From Bacillus sp. FJAT-27225 (lineage in GTDB: Bacteria; Bacillota; Bacilli; Bacillales; Cytobacillaceae), in assembly GCF_001685025.1 (NCBI RefSeq), contig NZ_MAYU01000021.1, positions 62,001 to 126,000 on the forward strand: a DNA stretch of 64,000 nt. The letters are read 5' to 3'. Below, one piece after another: positions 38,447 to 48,464 of the stretch. The notes under the pieces were generated by a model. The model saw only the letters and a program-made list of their open reading frames with translations, made no database searches and was not told where the DNA came from. A program made the translations under genes and the position numbers. Position 1 is the stretch's first letter, and the number at the start of each line of letters is the position of its first letter.

Positions 38447-38770
38447 TTCAGGCCCTCCAGCGCTTGTCGCCGATAAACGCCGCTTTCCGCTTTTCTTTTT
38501 CCAGCTGCAGCACACAGCGCCTTGTGTCCTTCGGTCCCCTCACTACGATAAGTCAACATCGATTTACTCCGTTCATCGTGTTTCCTTTATCTCATGTCGA
38601 GGCCCTCCAGGCCATACGGCGCTAAACGTGTACTTCCGCTTTTCTATCTGTCCAGCTTCAAGCTGGCATCGGCTCGAGGTCGCTTCGGTCCCTCAGTAGA
38701 AGTCAAAGGGCGACTTCCACTTCAGGCCCTCCAGCGCTTGTCGCCGATAAACGCCGCTTTCCGCTTTTCT
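38447..38770. repeat. Composite intergenic repeats next to fabG
   Basis: An exact 50-bp direct repeat occurs at 38447-38496 and 38721-38770 (starting TTCAGGCCCTCCAGCGCTTG). Between them is a type A copy (about 38500-38645) sharing long blocks with the rpsB-tsf gap, and the first half of a type B element (about 38650-38720). The array ends 2 bp before the fabG stop codon. With the 52-bp array it fills the 680-bp acpP-fabG gap. Confidence 0.85.
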
Positions 38771-38772
38771 AT

Positions 38773-39516
38773 CTACATCACCATGCCGCCATCTATATGA
38801 AGGGTTTGGCCTGTGATATAGGAGGCGTCGTCTGAAGCGAGGAATACGACTGCTTTGGCGATATCAGCTGGTTCCCCAAAGCGTGCGAGCGGGATGAGCT
38901 TAAGCATTTCCGCCTTTATTTCCTCTGTTAGCTTATCGGTCATATCGGTTGAAATAAACCCGGGAGCGATTGCGTTTACGGTAATATTCCGTGAAGAAAG
39001 CTCCTTGGCTGTTGTCTTGGTCAGGCCAATAACACCCGCTTTGGCGGCAACATAATTAGCTTGCCCAGGATTTCCGCTGACTCCTACAACAGATGCCAAA
39101 TTTATTATTCTGCCGCTGCGCTGCTTCATCATTTGCCTTGTGACCGCTTTTGTACAGAGGAAGACACCCTTTAGGTTAATGTTAATAACATCGTCCCATT
39201 CAGATTCTTTCATCCTCATCAGCAGATTGTCACGGGTTATTCCGGCATTGTTCACAAGAATATCCAGGCTGCCAAACCTTCCGACTGTTTCTTTGACGAG
39301 CGTTGCCACTGCATCTGGGTCGGAAACATCACCCTGGATCGCGAATGCTTCCCTGCCCATAGCGCGAATTTCTTCTGCCACTTCATTGGCTTTTGCTTCA
39401 CTTCCGGCAAAATTGATCGCTACATTTGCTCCCTGCCTAGCCAATTCAAGGGCAATCTCCCTGCCGATCCCACGTGATGCACCGGTTACGAGAGCGGATT
39501 TTCCTTCAAGTTTCAT
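38773..39516 (-). CDS. fabG: 3-oxoacyl-[acyl-carrier-protein] reductase FabG
   Basis: NADPH-dependent reductase of the fatty acid elongation cycle. The 247-residue short-chain dehydrogenase has the cofactor motif [11 protein letters not shown] (12-22), NNAGITRD (about 88-95) and the catalytic YVAAKAG. The start overlaps the fabD stop by 4 bp (ATGA). It lies in fapR-plsX-fabD-fabG and is thus under FapR control. Its stop is followed within 2 bp by repeat DNA. Confidence 0.98.
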   Translation of the reverse strand: MKLEGKSALVTGASRGIGREIALELARQGANVAINFAGSEAKANEVAEEIRAMGREAFAIQGDVSDPDAVATLVKETVGRFGSLDILVNNAGITRDNLLMRMKESEWDDVININLKGVFLCTKAVTRQMMKQRSGRIINLASVVGVSGNPGQANYVAAKAGVIGLTKTTAKELSSRNITVNAIAPGFISTDMTDKLTEEIKAEMLKLIPLARFGEPADIAKAVVFLASDDASYITGQTLHIDGGMVM

Positions 39517-40460
39517 TTTGTTTCCTCCTTCAAGGCCGCAATTGCCGCATAACAGCTCTGTTCGTCTGAAACAGACAAGACTGTCACACTGCGGTCAATT
39601 TTCTTTACTAGTCCAGCAAGTACTTTGCCTGGACCAAATTCAATAAACGTATCGACCCCAAGTTCAATCATTTTTCTGACTGAATCCTCCCATAAAACTG
39701 GAGAATAAAGCTGCTTTACAAGATTTTCTTTAATTGCAGCCGCGTCAGACATTGGCTCTGCATTGACATTGGCTATTACCGGGATCTGGGCATTTTTGAT
39801 ATCTGCTTTATCCAGGACTTCGCTGAGCTTTCCAGCTGCCGGCTCCATCAAACTCGAGTGGAACGGGCCGCTCACTTCGAGTGGAATAACTCGTTTTGCA
39901 CCAGCCGATTTCGCTCTTTCACCCGCAAGCTTTACCCCCTCAACAGAGCCGGAAATAACAATTTGTCCCGGGCTATTAATATTGGCAAGCTGTACAGGGT
40001 TGCCTTCTGCAGTAATCTCGGACGTTACCTCTTCCAATGGGCCGCGTTCCAGCCCAAGGACAGCAGCCATCGTCCCCAGCCCTGCCGGTACAGCTTCCTC
40101 CATGAACTCTCCCCTTTTCCTTACAGTAAAAACACCGTCTTCAAAGGGAATGGCACCTGCAGCAACTAAAGCAGAATATTCACCAAGGCTGTGGCCTGCT
40201 GCATAGTCGGCTTCAATCCCCGACTCACGGAATAATTCAACCAGAGCGGTGCTAACTGTTAACAAGGCAGGCTGAGCGTTGACTGTTTTTGTCAACACTT
40301 CCTGTGGTCCTTCAAACATAATGCTGCTTAAGCTCTCTCCGAGCAGTTGGTCCGCTTTTTCAAATAAAGATTTGCTCGTTCCATTGGCTTCAGCAAGCTC
40401 CTTGCCCATTCCAACGGCCTGGGAACCCTGGCCTGGAAAGATAAATGCGATTTTTCCCAT
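39513..40460 (-). CDS. fabD: Malonyl-CoA:ACP transacylase FabD
   Basis: It transfers malonyl from CoA to ACP. The 315-residue protein has the N-terminal [15 protein letters not shown], the nucleophile elbow [14 protein letters not shown] (Ser near residue 91) and the active-site His in [10 protein letters not shown]. The start at 40460 follows GAGGTGCAAG. It lies 45 bp downstream of plsX and overlaps fabG by 4 bp. Confidence 0.98.
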   Translation of the reverse strand: MGKIAFIFPGQGSQAVGMGKELAEANGTSKSLFEKADQLLGESLSSIMFEGPQEVLTKTVNAQPALLTVSTALVELFRESGIEADYAAGHSLGEYSALVAAGAIPFEDGVFTVRKRGEFMEEAVPAGLGTMAAVLGLERGPLEEVTSEITAEGNPVQLANINSPGQIVISGSVEGVKLAGERAKSAGAKRVIPLEVSGPFHSSLMEPAAGKLSEVLDKADIKNAQIPVIANVNAEPMSDAAAIKENLVKQLYSPVLWEDSVRKMIELGVDTFIEFGPGKVLAGLVKKIDRSVTVLSVSDEQSCYAAIAALKEETK

Positions 40461-40505
40461 CTTGCACCTCGTTCTATTTTTTGAATCAATTTAAATAGTA
40501 GTAGT

Positions 40506-41483
40506 CTACTCAACTGATTTCCTGATGAGTCCTGTAACATCGTTGGAAACCATTTCCCTTGTTTGCCTTACAGCACTGAAAATAGATTGTGCATTCGAGG
40601 ACCCATGGGCTTTTATAACTGGCGCTTTTAAGCCAAATAATGCCGCGCCACCATATTCAGAGTAATCCATTTTGTTTTTCAGACCACTCAGGCTTGGCTT
40701 TAGGACTGCCGCTGCGAGCTTACTTTTCAGGTCTGCTGTAAGCGCACCTTTCAGCATTTTAAAAACGGACATTGCCGTTCCTTCTACTGTTTTCAGTACC
40801 ATATTTCCTGTAAAGCCGTCAGTGACGACAACATCGGCAACACCATTAAGAAGATCCCTCGCCTCAACATTGCCTACGAAATTCAAACCGGACTCCTTCA
40901 ACAAAGTGAAGGCTTGCTTGGTTAGCTCAGTGCCTTTCTTTTCTTCAGTGCCGATATTCAATAGTCCGATTCGGGGATTCGCAATCCCGCGAACCTTCTC
41001 GCTGTAAACTGAACCCATAATTGCGTATTGAAATAGGTGTTCAGCTTTTGCATCGACATTTGCGCCAACATCAAGAAGAAGAAATCCTTCCCCCCCGATA
41101 GTCGGGAGTGTTGGTGCAAGCGCCGGCCTGTCAATTCCTTCAATACGGCCAACTACGAAAAGTCCAGCTGCCATTAGTGCTCCTGTGTTGCCAGCTGAGA
41201 TACAGGCGTCAGCCTTTCCATCCGCCACGAGCTGGGCAGCAAGGACCATTGATGCGGTTTTCTTGCGCCTTACAGCACGAACAGGCTCGTCCGTCCCGAG
41301 AATGACTTCTTCTGTATGTAAAATTGATATCCTCTCATGGCCGTTGAAGTTTTCACGTATCTTTCTCTCATCACCGACAAGTACAATCTCGATATCTTTA
41401 TATGTATCAGCGGCCTTTACAGCACCAAGGACGATTTCCTTGGGAGCATGATCCCCGCCCATTGCATCAATTGCTAATTTCAT
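40506..41483 (-). CDS. plsX: Phosphate acyltransferase PlsX
   Basis: It makes acyl-phosphate from acyl-ACP, the first committed step toward phospholipids via PlsY/PlsC. The 325-residue product starts [20 protein letters not shown] and contains [14 protein letters not shown] and [13 protein letters not shown], diagnostic of the family. It lies 13 bp downstream of fapR. Confidence 0.98.
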   Translation of the reverse strand: MKLAIDAMGGDHAPKEIVLGAVKAADTYKDIEIVLVGDERKIRENFNGHERISILHTEEVILGTDEPVRAVRRKKTASMVLAAQLVADGKADACISAGNTGALMAAGLFVVGRIEGIDRPALAPTLPTIGGEGFLLLDVGANVDAKAEHLFQYAIMGSVYSEKVRGIANPRIGLLNIGTEEKKGTELTKQAFTLLKESGLNFVGNVEARDLLNGVADVVVTDGFTGNMVLKTVEGTAMSVFKMLKGALTADLKSKLAAAVLKPSLSGLKNKMDYSEYGGAALFGLKAPVIKAHGSSNAQSIFSAVRQTREMVSNDVTGLIRKSVE

Positions 41484-41496
41484 CTAGATGTCACCT

Positions 41497-42063
41497 CTAG
41501 TTCTTTTTTGACCGGTACATTTCAAATTCTCCTGTAAAAACGAGTTCATTGTTAGCAAAGCTCTTTACTTCCACAAAGGTTCTGCCGTTTGCCTCGTCAA
41601 TTTTGGTAACCCTTGCTTTTGCGATTACCCGCTCACCTTCCCTGACGGATCGTTTGAACTGAAGGGAAGACTTCGCAGTCAAAGCTAATTGGTCATCTAT
41701 CACTGCAACCGCCAGCGAATTCGCCTGAGCAAACAAGTGATGCCCTCTTGCAATGCTATTCCGTTTAAAAACATGCTCTCGCTTTATATCAAGGATAGAT
41801 ATGGCGCTTTGATCAAGATCTATATCAATGATCTCTCCGATTACCTCTTCAAGCGGCAGCGAGCGGACTTCATCTTCAAACCTTTTCTCTGCAACATTCT
41901 TGATGCGCTCCCGAAGTTCGGGTATGGAAAGCTCAAGACGGTCCAGCCTGATTGTCTGGACACTTACAGAGAATCGTTCTGCCAGTTCCTCGTCTGTAAT
42001 AAAAGGATTTTCTTTAATCGTATTCACCAACAGTTGTTGGCGCTCTTTTTTGTTTCTCCTCAT
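41497..42063 (-). CDS. fapR: Transcription factor FapR, fatty acid/phospholipid biosynthesis repressor
   Basis: FapR represses lipid synthesis genes and is released by malonyl-CoA. The 188-residue protein has an N-terminal helix-turn-helix ([20 protein letters not shown], about 19-38), a linker, and a hot-dog effector domain ([19 protein letters not shown] and later). It is the first gene of its operon, with a FapR operator just upstream, so autoregulation is expected. Confidence 0.98.
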   Translation of the reverse strand: MRRNKKERQQLLVNTIKENPFITDEELAERFSVSVQTIRLDRLELSIPELRERIKNVAEKRFEDEVRSLPLEEVIGEIIDIDLDQSAISILDIKREHVFKRNSIARGHHLFAQANSLAVAVIDDQLALTAKSSLQFKRSVREGERVIAKARVTKIDEANGRTFVEVKSFANNELVFTGEFEMYRSKKN

Positions 42064-42081
42064 TTTTACACCGCCAAGCTC

Positions 42082-42098
42082 TTATGACTAGGTACTAA
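42082..42098 (-). promoter_or_regulatory. FapR operator
   Basis: The minus strand reads TTAGTACCTAGTCATAA, close to the FapR consensus TTAGTACCTNNTACTAA. It lies just downstream of the -10 element of the fapR promoter, the location at which FapR blocks transcription in B. subtilis. Confidence 0.85.
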
Positions 42099-42102
42099 TA
42101 GT

Positions 42103-42131
42103 AGTATAAAATTAAGAACCCCAGATTGCAA
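42103..42131 (-). promoter_or_regulatory. Sigma-A promoter of fapR-plsX-fabD-fabG
   Basis: TTGCAA (42126-42131), a 17-bp spacer and TATACT (42103-42108) on the minus strand. The FapR operator overlaps the expected transcription start. Confidence 0.85.
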
Positions 42132-42208
42132 CAATTAATTGTTTTACATCAATCTCATTGAATGGTGAGGTATCTAAAAGACGATCCGGAACCGTCCCCC
42201 TTTCAGAT

Positions 42209-42238
42209 CGAAAGCCCGACTGGTTTAGTCGAGCTTTT
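42209..42238 (-). terminator. Terminator overlapping the end of recG
   Basis: Minus-strand arms GCTCGACT and AGTCGGGC with a 5-nt loop begin inside the last recG codons and are followed by TTTCG. The weak T tract makes it a moderate terminator separating recG from fapR. Confidence 0.6.
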
Positions 42239-44273
42239 CGCCTGTCAGGACACCGGTTTCCATTAGCTCCCGCCTTAATCCTGCATACTCGGGAGACTCC
42301 CAAAACGCCTTGGACTGGACCAATTTTGCAGCATCGTCCCGTGCTGTTTCGAGGGCGCGATAATCGTGGACCATGTCAGCAACCTTGAATTCCGGAATCC
42401 CGCTTTGTTTTTTTCCAAAGAAATCACCGGGGCCACGTAATTCAAGGTCCTTTTCACTTACAACAAAACCGTCGTTCGTTTCTGTCATAATCTTCATGCG
42501 CTCTTTGCCAACTTCTGATTTCGGCTCCGCCAGCAAAATGCAATAAGACTGGTCGCTTCCCCGGCCGACCCGGCCTCTGAGCTGATGAAGCTGTGCAAGC
42601 CCGAACCGTTCAGCATCATAAATCAGCATGACGGTAGCATTCGGAACGTTTACGCCCACTTCAACAACTGTAGTTGAAACGAGCACCTGGGTTTCATTTG
42701 CAGCGAATGCATGCATGACTTCCTCTTTTTCGGCGGAAGGAAGCCGGCCATGCATAAGCCCGACTTTAAACCTATCCTGAAAATAGAATGTAAGAGTGCT
42801 ATGGACATCAATTGCATTCTGGACATCAAGCTTATCCGACTCTTCGATTAAGGGACAGATGACGTACGCCTGGCGCCCTTTCCTCAATTCTTTCTCCATG
42901 AAACCCAGAACTCTTTCCAGCATGTCCTGGCGAGCCCAATATGTTTCAATTGTCTTTCTTCCGGCGGGCATCTCATCGATGACGGAAACATCCATTTCAC
43001 CAAATACAGTAATCGCTAGAGTTCTCGGAATTGGCGTCGCAGTCATGAACAGAACATCGGGATTTTCACCTTTTTCACGAAGCACCCTCCGCTGTTCGAC
43101 TCCGAACCTGTGCTGTTCGTCAGTGATTACAAAACCGAGGCTTTTAAAACCAACCTCATCCTGAATCAGTGCGTGTGTTCCGACAAGAATATGAATTTTT
43201 CCTTCTGCCAAATCAGCAAGCAGCTCCCGCCTCGTTTTCCCTTTAATCCCACTTGTCAATAATTCAACCCGGACGCCAATTGGGTTGAACAACTCCTTTA
43301 ATGATGCGGCATGTTGTTCAGCGAGGATTTCAGTAGGTACCATTAGCGCACCCTGCCGGCCGGTTGTCACGGATGCATAGAGGCAAATTGCTGCAACGAC
43401 GGTCTTTCCGCTTCCGACATCCCCCTGAAGAAGCCGGTTCATTCTATATGGAGATTTCATATCGGCCAGAATTTCATTGACAACCCGCTTTTGGGCATTA
43501 GTAAGTGGAAACGGAAGGCTATTGATAAAGTCCATTAGTTTCGGGAGGTCGTATTTATGGACAATTCCGGGGGACTGTTCGCGTTCCACCTTTCTAAGTG
43601 CCTGCATTTTTAGCTGAAAGGCAAGGAATTCCTCATATACAAACCGTCTTCTCGCCTTTTTTACATCTTCGGGATCATCAGGGAAATGCATGATTTTAAG
43701 TGCTTCACTCCGGTTCGGCAGCCGGTATTTTTTCACGAGGCTCTCTGGCAAGGTTTCTTCTATTTCGTGGCCGTATTGTGAAAAAGCCTGGGCGATGTAT
43801 TTACGCATACTATTCATTGTAAGGTTGCCGCGCAGTGCATAAACCGGCTCAAACATTTTCCCGGAGCGGTTTTCACCAATATGCACTTCAGATACAGTAA
43901 CCGCCATCCGGTGCTGGTCCCATTTTCCTGTAACAGTGATGGTTTCCCCAATCTTTATTTTGCTCCTCAAGTATGGCTGGTTGAATATGATTGCCTGGAC
44001 AAGATAACGTCCGACAAGAAGGCGGACAGTCATCCGCGATTTCTTTTTGCCAAAACGTGCAAGGGAAGGCTCACTATGAACCTTCCCTTCTACCGTAATC
44101 CTCTCATCATGCTTTACATCAGCCAAATCGCGCAGCCTGTAGTCTTCATAGCGGTACGGAAAATGTTCAAGGAGATCCCTAATTGTGACAATATTCAAGC
44201 CGGCAAGCAGTTCAGCCGTTTCATCGCCAACCCCTTTAAGGACTTTTACTGATTGCATGAGATTTATAGTCAC
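42225..44273 (-). CDS. recG: ATP-dependent DNA helicase RecG
   Basis: RecG remodels stalled forks and branches recombination intermediates. The 682-residue protein has the N-terminal wedge/OB domain, Walker A GDVGSGKT, the DEQHRFG motif, MTATPIPRT, and the QLHQLRGRVGRG motif VI. A GTG at 44273 overlaps the sdaAA TGA; the ATG at 44258 (MQSVKVLKGVGDE) aligns better with relatives. Neither has a good ribosome binding site, so translation is probably coupled to sdaAA. Order sdaAB-sdaAA-recG-fapR is as in B. subtilis. Confidence 0.96.
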   Translation of the reverse strand: MTINLMQSVKVLKGVGDETAELLAGLNIVTIRDLLEHFPYRYEDYRLRDLADVKHDERITVEGKVHSEPSLARFGKKKSRMTVRLLVGRYLVQAIIFNQPYLRSKIKIGETITVTGKWDQHRMAVTVSEVHIGENRSGKMFEPVYALRGNLTMNSMRKYIAQAFSQYGHEIEETLPESLVKKYRLPNRSEALKIMHFPDDPEDVKKARRRFVYEEFLAFQLKMQALRKVEREQSPGIVHKYDLPKLMDFINSLPFPLTNAQKRVVNEILADMKSPYRMNRLLQGDVGSGKTVVAAICLYASVTTGRQGALMVPTEILAEQHAASLKELFNPIGVRVELLTSGIKGKTRRELLADLAEGKIHILVGTHALIQDEVGFKSLGFVITDEQHRFGVEQRRVLREKGENPDVLFMTATPIPRTLAITVFGEMDVSVIDEMPAGRKTIETYWARQDMLERVLGFMEKELRKGRQAYVICPLIEESDKLDVQNAIDVHSTLTFYFQDRFKVGLMHGRLPSAEKEEVMHAFAANETQVLVSTTVVEVGVNVPNATVMLIYDAERFGLAQLHQLRGRVGRGSDQSYCILLAEPKSEVGKERMKIMTETNDGFVVSEKDLELRGPGDFFGKKQSGIPEFKVADMVHDYRALETARDDAAKLVQSKAFWESPEYAGLRRELMETGVLTGEKLD

Positions 44274-45157
44274 TGTTTTGTCAGCGGGATCCCAAAAATT
44301 TTAGCTTCCAGCTCCCTACCGGTTGGGGTCGCCGCCAAACCTCCCTGTGCAGTCTCTTTTAATGCAGTCGGCATCTGCTGGCCGATTTTGAACATCGCGT
44401 CAATAACCTCATCACAAGGAATGCGGCTCTTGATTCCGGCAAGCGCCATATCTGCAGCAACCATCGCATTAGCCGCTCCCATTGCATTCCGTTTCACGCA
44501 TGGTACCTCGACAAGGCCCGCAACTGGATCACAGACAAGGCCCAGCATGTTTTTTAGTGTTATTGCCATCGCTTCCGCACACTGCTCCGGTGTACCTCCT
44601 GCTAGCTCCACAAGCGCGGCAGCCGCCATGCCTGCAGCAGAGCCAACCTCCGCCTGACAGCCCCCTGCAGCCCCAGAAATCGATGCATTATTTGCAACAA
44701 CAAAACCAAACGCACCTGACGTGAATAAAAACGATACCATCTGTTCCCTGGTCGGATTAAGTTTGTTTTTCACCGCGAAAAGCGTTCCAGGAACAACGCC
44801 TGCCGAACCAGCAGTTGGTGTTGCACAAATTGTGCCCATCGCTGCATTCACTTCATTCGTCGCAACCGCTTTACTAACCGCATCAAGCAAAGTCTCTCCC
44901 GATAAAAAGTTGCCTTTCTGAATATATTGCTGCATTAGAACGGCGTCTCCACCGGTCAGTCCGGAATGGGAATGGACTCCTTGTATTCCTCTTTCAACAG
45001 CCTGCTCCATGACTTCAAGATTTCGTTCCATCATCTTAAAGATTTCTTCTCTAGAGCGGCCAGTTACTTTTACTTCCTGCTCTATCATGATTTCCGATAT
45101 TTTTGTATTCCTGCTCGTTGCCAATTCAACAAGCTCTGCTACATTCCTGAACAGCAT
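44270..45157 (-). CDS. sdaAA: L-serine dehydratase, alpha subunit
   Basis: With SdaAB it deaminates L-serine to pyruvate and ammonia using a 4Fe-4S cluster. The 295-residue subunit has the Cys-bearing segments GTICATPTAGSAG, GGCQAEVGSAAGM and VCDPVAGLVEVPCVKRN expected to hold the cluster. The ATG at 45157 follows GGGGGTAG. It lies 21 bp downstream of sdaAB and overlaps recG. Confidence 0.97.
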   Translation of the reverse strand: MLFRNVAELVELATSRNTKISEIMIEQEVKVTGRSREEIFKMMERNLEVMEQAVERGIQGVHSHSGLTGGDAVLMQQYIQKGNFLSGETLLDAVSKAVATNEVNAAMGTICATPTAGSAGVVPGTLFAVKNKLNPTREQMVSFLFTSGAFGFVVANNASISGAAGGCQAEVGSAAGMAAAALVELAGGTPEQCAEAMAITLKNMLGLVCDPVAGLVEVPCVKRNAMGAANAMVAADMALAGIKSRIPCDEVIDAMFKIGQQMPTALKETAQGGLAATPTGRELEAKIFGIPLTKQ

Positions 45158-45178
45158 CAGCGCTACCCCCTTAGTATA

Positions 45179-45841
45179 TTAATCAACGATCTTGGTGACT
45201 TTCAGGATATTGGGGAGCTTTTCAAGTTCATCCAGCAGTTCCTGATCGATATTTTGGTCAACTTCAATCGTCATGAGCGCCATTTTCCCAACATCTTTAC
45301 GAGATACTTCCATATGGCCAATGTTGATTTTATTTTTTGCGAGCACATTTGCAACATCTGCAATGGCACCAAACCGGTCATTATGGACAACAAGAATCGC
45401 CGGATGATGGCCTGACAGCTTCAGTTCAAAACCATTCAGCTCGGTGATTTCGATTTTGCCGCCGCCTATTGAGATTCCAACCAGCTCCAGCTCGCCCATA
45501 TCATCGCCTATCATGACACGTGCAGTGTTTGGATGGTCGGTTATCGCATCTTCCTCAATAAACGTGACTTTTATCCCTTTCGCATTCGCAATATCAATCG
45601 CTTCTATAATGCGCTGATCATCGGTTTCAAAATCAAGCAGCCCGCCGATTAAAGCAACATCCGTGCCATGGCCTCGATACGTCTTTGCAAAAGAGCCATA
45701 TAGAGAAATATTTGCCCATTTAGGCTCCCTGCCAAACAAGCTTCTGGCAACCCGGCCAATCCTTGCAGCGCCCGCGGTATGTGAACTGGAAGGACCGATC
45801 ATCACCGGGCCAATTATATCAAATACACTTTTATATTTCAT
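45179..45841 (-). CDS. sdaAB: L-serine dehydratase, beta subunit
   Basis: The 220-residue partner of SdaAA. The N-terminal serine dehydratase beta domain has GPSSSHTAGAARIGR and GSFAKTYRGHGTDVAL. A C-terminal ACT domain (VVHNDRFGAIADVANVLA, about 148-165) probably senses serine. First gene of sdaAB-sdaAA-recG. The 252-bp gap upstream holds the fakA terminator and no gene. Confidence 0.97.
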   Translation of the reverse strand: MKYKSVFDIIGPVMIGPSSSHTAGAARIGRVARSLFGREPKWANISLYGSFAKTYRGHGTDVALIGGLLDFETDDQRIIEAIDIANAKGIKVTFIEEDAITDHPNTARVMIGDDMGELELVGISIGGGKIEITELNGFELKLSGHHPAILVVHNDRFGAIADVANVLAKNKINIGHMEVSRKDVGKMALMTIEVDQNIDQELLDELEKLPNILKVTKIVD

Positions 45842-46049
45842 ATCTATCCCCTGGTCGTTCCGGAATATCCGGTATTTTTTTGCCTTATTCTAAAAACACA
45901 GGCCTTATCTTATTCTAACGAACTAGTATTCATTTTGACAAATTCTTTCTACTGGTAAAGACGTGCTCGTACCTTCCGCTACAATCATTGGATACCAAAC
46001 CTCCATCTTTTCTTTTTGCAGCGAAGTTTTCTAAAACAGCCTTTAAAAA

Positions 46050-46082
46050 GAATAGGCATCCTCCATGACTCGGAAGGATGCC
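46050..46082 (-). terminator. Rho-independent terminator after fakA
   Basis: Minus-strand arms GGCATCCTTCC and GGAGGATGCC with a 7-nt loop are followed by TATTCTTTTT. It lies 12 bp past the fakA stop. Confidence 0.85.
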
Positions 46083-46093
46083 TTATGATACTG

Positions 46094-47764
46094 CTATTCG
46101 ATTGCGAAAATGAAGCTATAGAGCGGCTGCTGGCCATTATGGATCTCTATTTCAACATCAGGGAAGTTCTCTTCCACAAAAGTGGAGATTGCTTCAGCTT
46201 CTTCCTCAGAAACGTCCTCACCTAAAAGGATGGTCAGGATTTCGGAGTCCTCGTCAAGCATCTTCGCGAGTAATTCCCTGGCACATGCTGTTTTTTCCTT
46301 GCTCTTTACAATAATTTTGCCTTCATTAATTCCCATGTAATCATCTTTCTCGATTTCAAGGCCATCTATCGAAGTATCACGTACGGCAAAGGTGATTTGG
46401 CCGGTTTTTACATGGTTCATAGCTTCTGCCATTGCGGCCTGGTTGGCATCAATACCAGTGCCAGGGTTAAAGGCGAGAAGCGCTGACAGTCCCTGTGGAA
46501 CAGTTTTTGATTCAATGACGACTGCCTCCGTACCTGAGACCTCTGCAGCCTGCTTGGCAGCCATAATGATGTTTTTATTGTTTGGCAGAATAAAAACTTT
46601 TTCGGCGTTTACTTCTTCAATTGCATTGACAATGTCCTCCGTACTTGGGTTCATTGTCTGGCCGCCTTCAATAACGGAGTGTGCGCCGATGCTGCGGAAC
46701 AATTCTGCAATCCCGGAGCCCATCGATACGGCAATGATCCCGTACTCCTTCTTGTCCTTCTTAGGGTTCGGAGCTACAAGAGGCGTATGGGTTTCACCGA
46801 CGATAGTTGAATGCTGAAGGCGCATATTCTCTATTTTAATATTAATTAGATTACCATATTTTTGTCCATAGCTGAGGCAGGTTCCTGGCTGTTCGGAATG
46901 AATATGGACTTTTACAACGTCCTCATCGGCAATAACGAGCAGGGAGTCGCCATATTGGCTAAGATCCTGACGGAATGTTTCTTCCCTGAAGGAGTTTCTC
47001 GCGAGCTTCTCCTCTTCGAAACGGACCATAAATTCAGTACAATAGCCGAATTCAATGTCTTCTGTATTGATATGCGACTGAACACTTTTGTGGTGTTCAG
47101 CGCTGACCAGGTCATTCATCGAAGGCAGCGCTTCCGGAGTATCAGGCAGCTGCTCCCCTTTTAGCTCAGCAAGGAATCCTTCATATACAAACACAAGGCC
47201 CTGGCCGCCAGAATCGACGACGCCGACTTCTTTTAAAACAGGCAGCAGGTCAGGGGTGCGCTTTAGCGATGCTTTTGATTCTACAACAACCGCTTCCAGG
47301 ATCTCTATTATGTCATCTGTGGATTTTGAAACCTGGACACCTTTTCTGGCGGCATCCTTGGCCACTGTCAAAATTGTCCCTTCAACAGGCTTCATAACAG
47401 CTTTATAAGCGGTTTCAACACCAGCTTCTAAAGCAGCCGCAAACTCTTTGCCTCCAATAGCAGGCTTGCTTTCAATATTCTTTGCAAAACCGCGGAACAG
47501 CTGGGAAAGGATTACACCGGAGTTGCCGCGGGCACCCATCAAGAGGCCTTTTGATAGTGCAGTTCCCACCTTGCCGATATGTTCCTGGACGTTCGCTTTG
47601 ACTTCCTTTGCACCGGACGTCATAGAAAGATTCATGTTTGTTCCGGTATCGCCATCCGGCACCGGGAATACATTCAGCGAGTCAACATACTTGGCATTGG
47701 CTGAAAGATGGTTGGCACCCTGGATGACCATTTCTGCAAAACGTGTACCATTTAATTGCTTCAT
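46094..47764 (-). CDS. fakA: Fatty acid kinase subunit FakA (YloV, DAK2 domain)
   Basis: FakA phosphorylates exogenous fatty acids held by FakB proteins for entry into phospholipid synthesis through PlsX/PlsY. From the ATG at 47764 it has 556 residues. The N-terminal DhaL-type kinase domain carries the metal-binding PVPDGDTGTNMNLS near 35-48 and ARGNSGVILSQLFRG near 78-92. The middle and C-terminal regions are typical of DAK2-DegV-like YloV. It lies downstream of yloU with 22 bp between them. Confidence 0.94.
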   Translation of the reverse strand: MKQLNGTRFAEMVIQGANHLSANAKYVDSLNVFPVPDGDTGTNMNLSMTSGAKEVKANVQEHIGKVGTALSKGLLMGARGNSGVILSQLFRGFAKNIESKPAIGGKEFAAALEAGVETAYKAVMKPVEGTILTVAKDAARKGVQVSKSTDDIIEILEAVVVESKASLKRTPDLLPVLKEVGVVDSGGQGLVFVYEGFLAELKGEQLPDTPEALPSMNDLVSAEHHKSVQSHINTEDIEFGYCTEFMVRFEEEKLARNSFREETFRQDLSQYGDSLLVIADEDVVKVHIHSEQPGTCLSYGQKYGNLINIKIENMRLQHSTIVGETHTPLVAPNPKKDKKEYGIIAVSMGSGIAELFRSIGAHSVIEGGQTMNPSTEDIVNAIEEVNAEKVFILPNNKNIIMAAKQAAEVSGTEAVVIESKTVPQGLSALLAFNPGTGIDANQAAMAEAMNHVKTGQITFAVRDTSIDGLEIEKDDYMGINEGKIIVKSKEKTACARELLAKMLDEDSEILTILLGEDVSEEEAEAISTFVEENFPDVEIEIHNGQQPLYSFIFAIE

Positions 47765-47786
47765 TAACAAAGTTACTCCCTTCTCA

Positions 47787-48149
47787 CTACGGGTTCGTTA
47801 CACGAACTCCCTGAACATAAATATTGACTGAGTCGACTTTCAGGCCGACCATTTTTTCGAGGGTATATTTCACTTTCGATTGCACGTTATGGGCAACCTC
47901 CGAAATTTTCGTCCCGTAGCTGACAATGATGTACATGTCGATATGTACCTGGTCTTCTTCCTGCCGAACAATGACACCTCTTGTGAAGTTTTCCTTGCGG
48001 AGAATCTCAGTGAGCCCGTCCTTAATTTGGTTTTTGGAAGCCATCCCAACAATACCATAACAGTCTATGGCAGCCCCGCCTGATATGGTCGCGATTACTT
48101 CGTTTGAGATATCGATTTGCCCGTACTTCGTTTTCATTTCGATGGACAT
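47787..48149 (-). CDS. yloU: Asp23/Gls24 family envelope stress protein YloU
   Basis: A 120-residue Asp23-family protein, implicated in envelope homeostasis in Firmicutes. Visible features are NEVIATISGGAAIDCYGIVGM near the N-terminus, IDMYIIVSYGTKISEVAHN, and VNIYVQGVRVTN at the end. It is the first gene of yloU-fakA, divergent from rpmB. Confidence 0.93.
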   Translation of the reverse strand: MSIEMKTKYGQIDISNEVIATISGGAAIDCYGIVGMASKNQIKDGLTEILRKENFTRGVIVRQEEDQVHIDMYIIVSYGTKISEVAHNVQSKVKYTLEKMVGLKVDSVNIYVQGVRVTNP

Positions 48150-48183
48150 GAACGTTCCCCCTTCTGTTTTAAATCAAGAACTC

Positions 48184-48265
48184 TATAAGTTGAACTAAAT
48201 AGTTCACATATGATTTCCGCTTTAGGCGCTTCAATCAATTACTAAATTCCTTAGTTCAACTTATA
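48184..48265. mobile_element. MITE-like inverted repeat, 82 bp
   Basis: Perfect 15-bp terminal inverted repeats TATAAGTTGAACTAA / TTAGTTCAACTTATA flank a 52-bp centre. The centre includes ATTTCCGCTTTAGGCGCTTC, reminiscent of the type C repeat. It lies in the yloU-rpmB divergent spacer, encodes nothing, and has no clear target-site duplication. It could equally be a structured regulatory hairpin. Confidence 0.55.
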
Positions 48266-48464
48266 AATAAAGTCTTTGCCTAACCCCGTTTTCAAACTGA
48301 TCAGGGCGGACCAAGGCTCATATGCATTTTTCATTTGCTTATTTGCTAAAGCCATTTTACTATAGTCACATCATTTTTAAAAGTTATAGTTGCCCTGCTT
48401 ATTATACAGCAATACATACTGTTCGATGTCAAGGTTTTTTTCTTGAAACCTACTACATAAGCTA

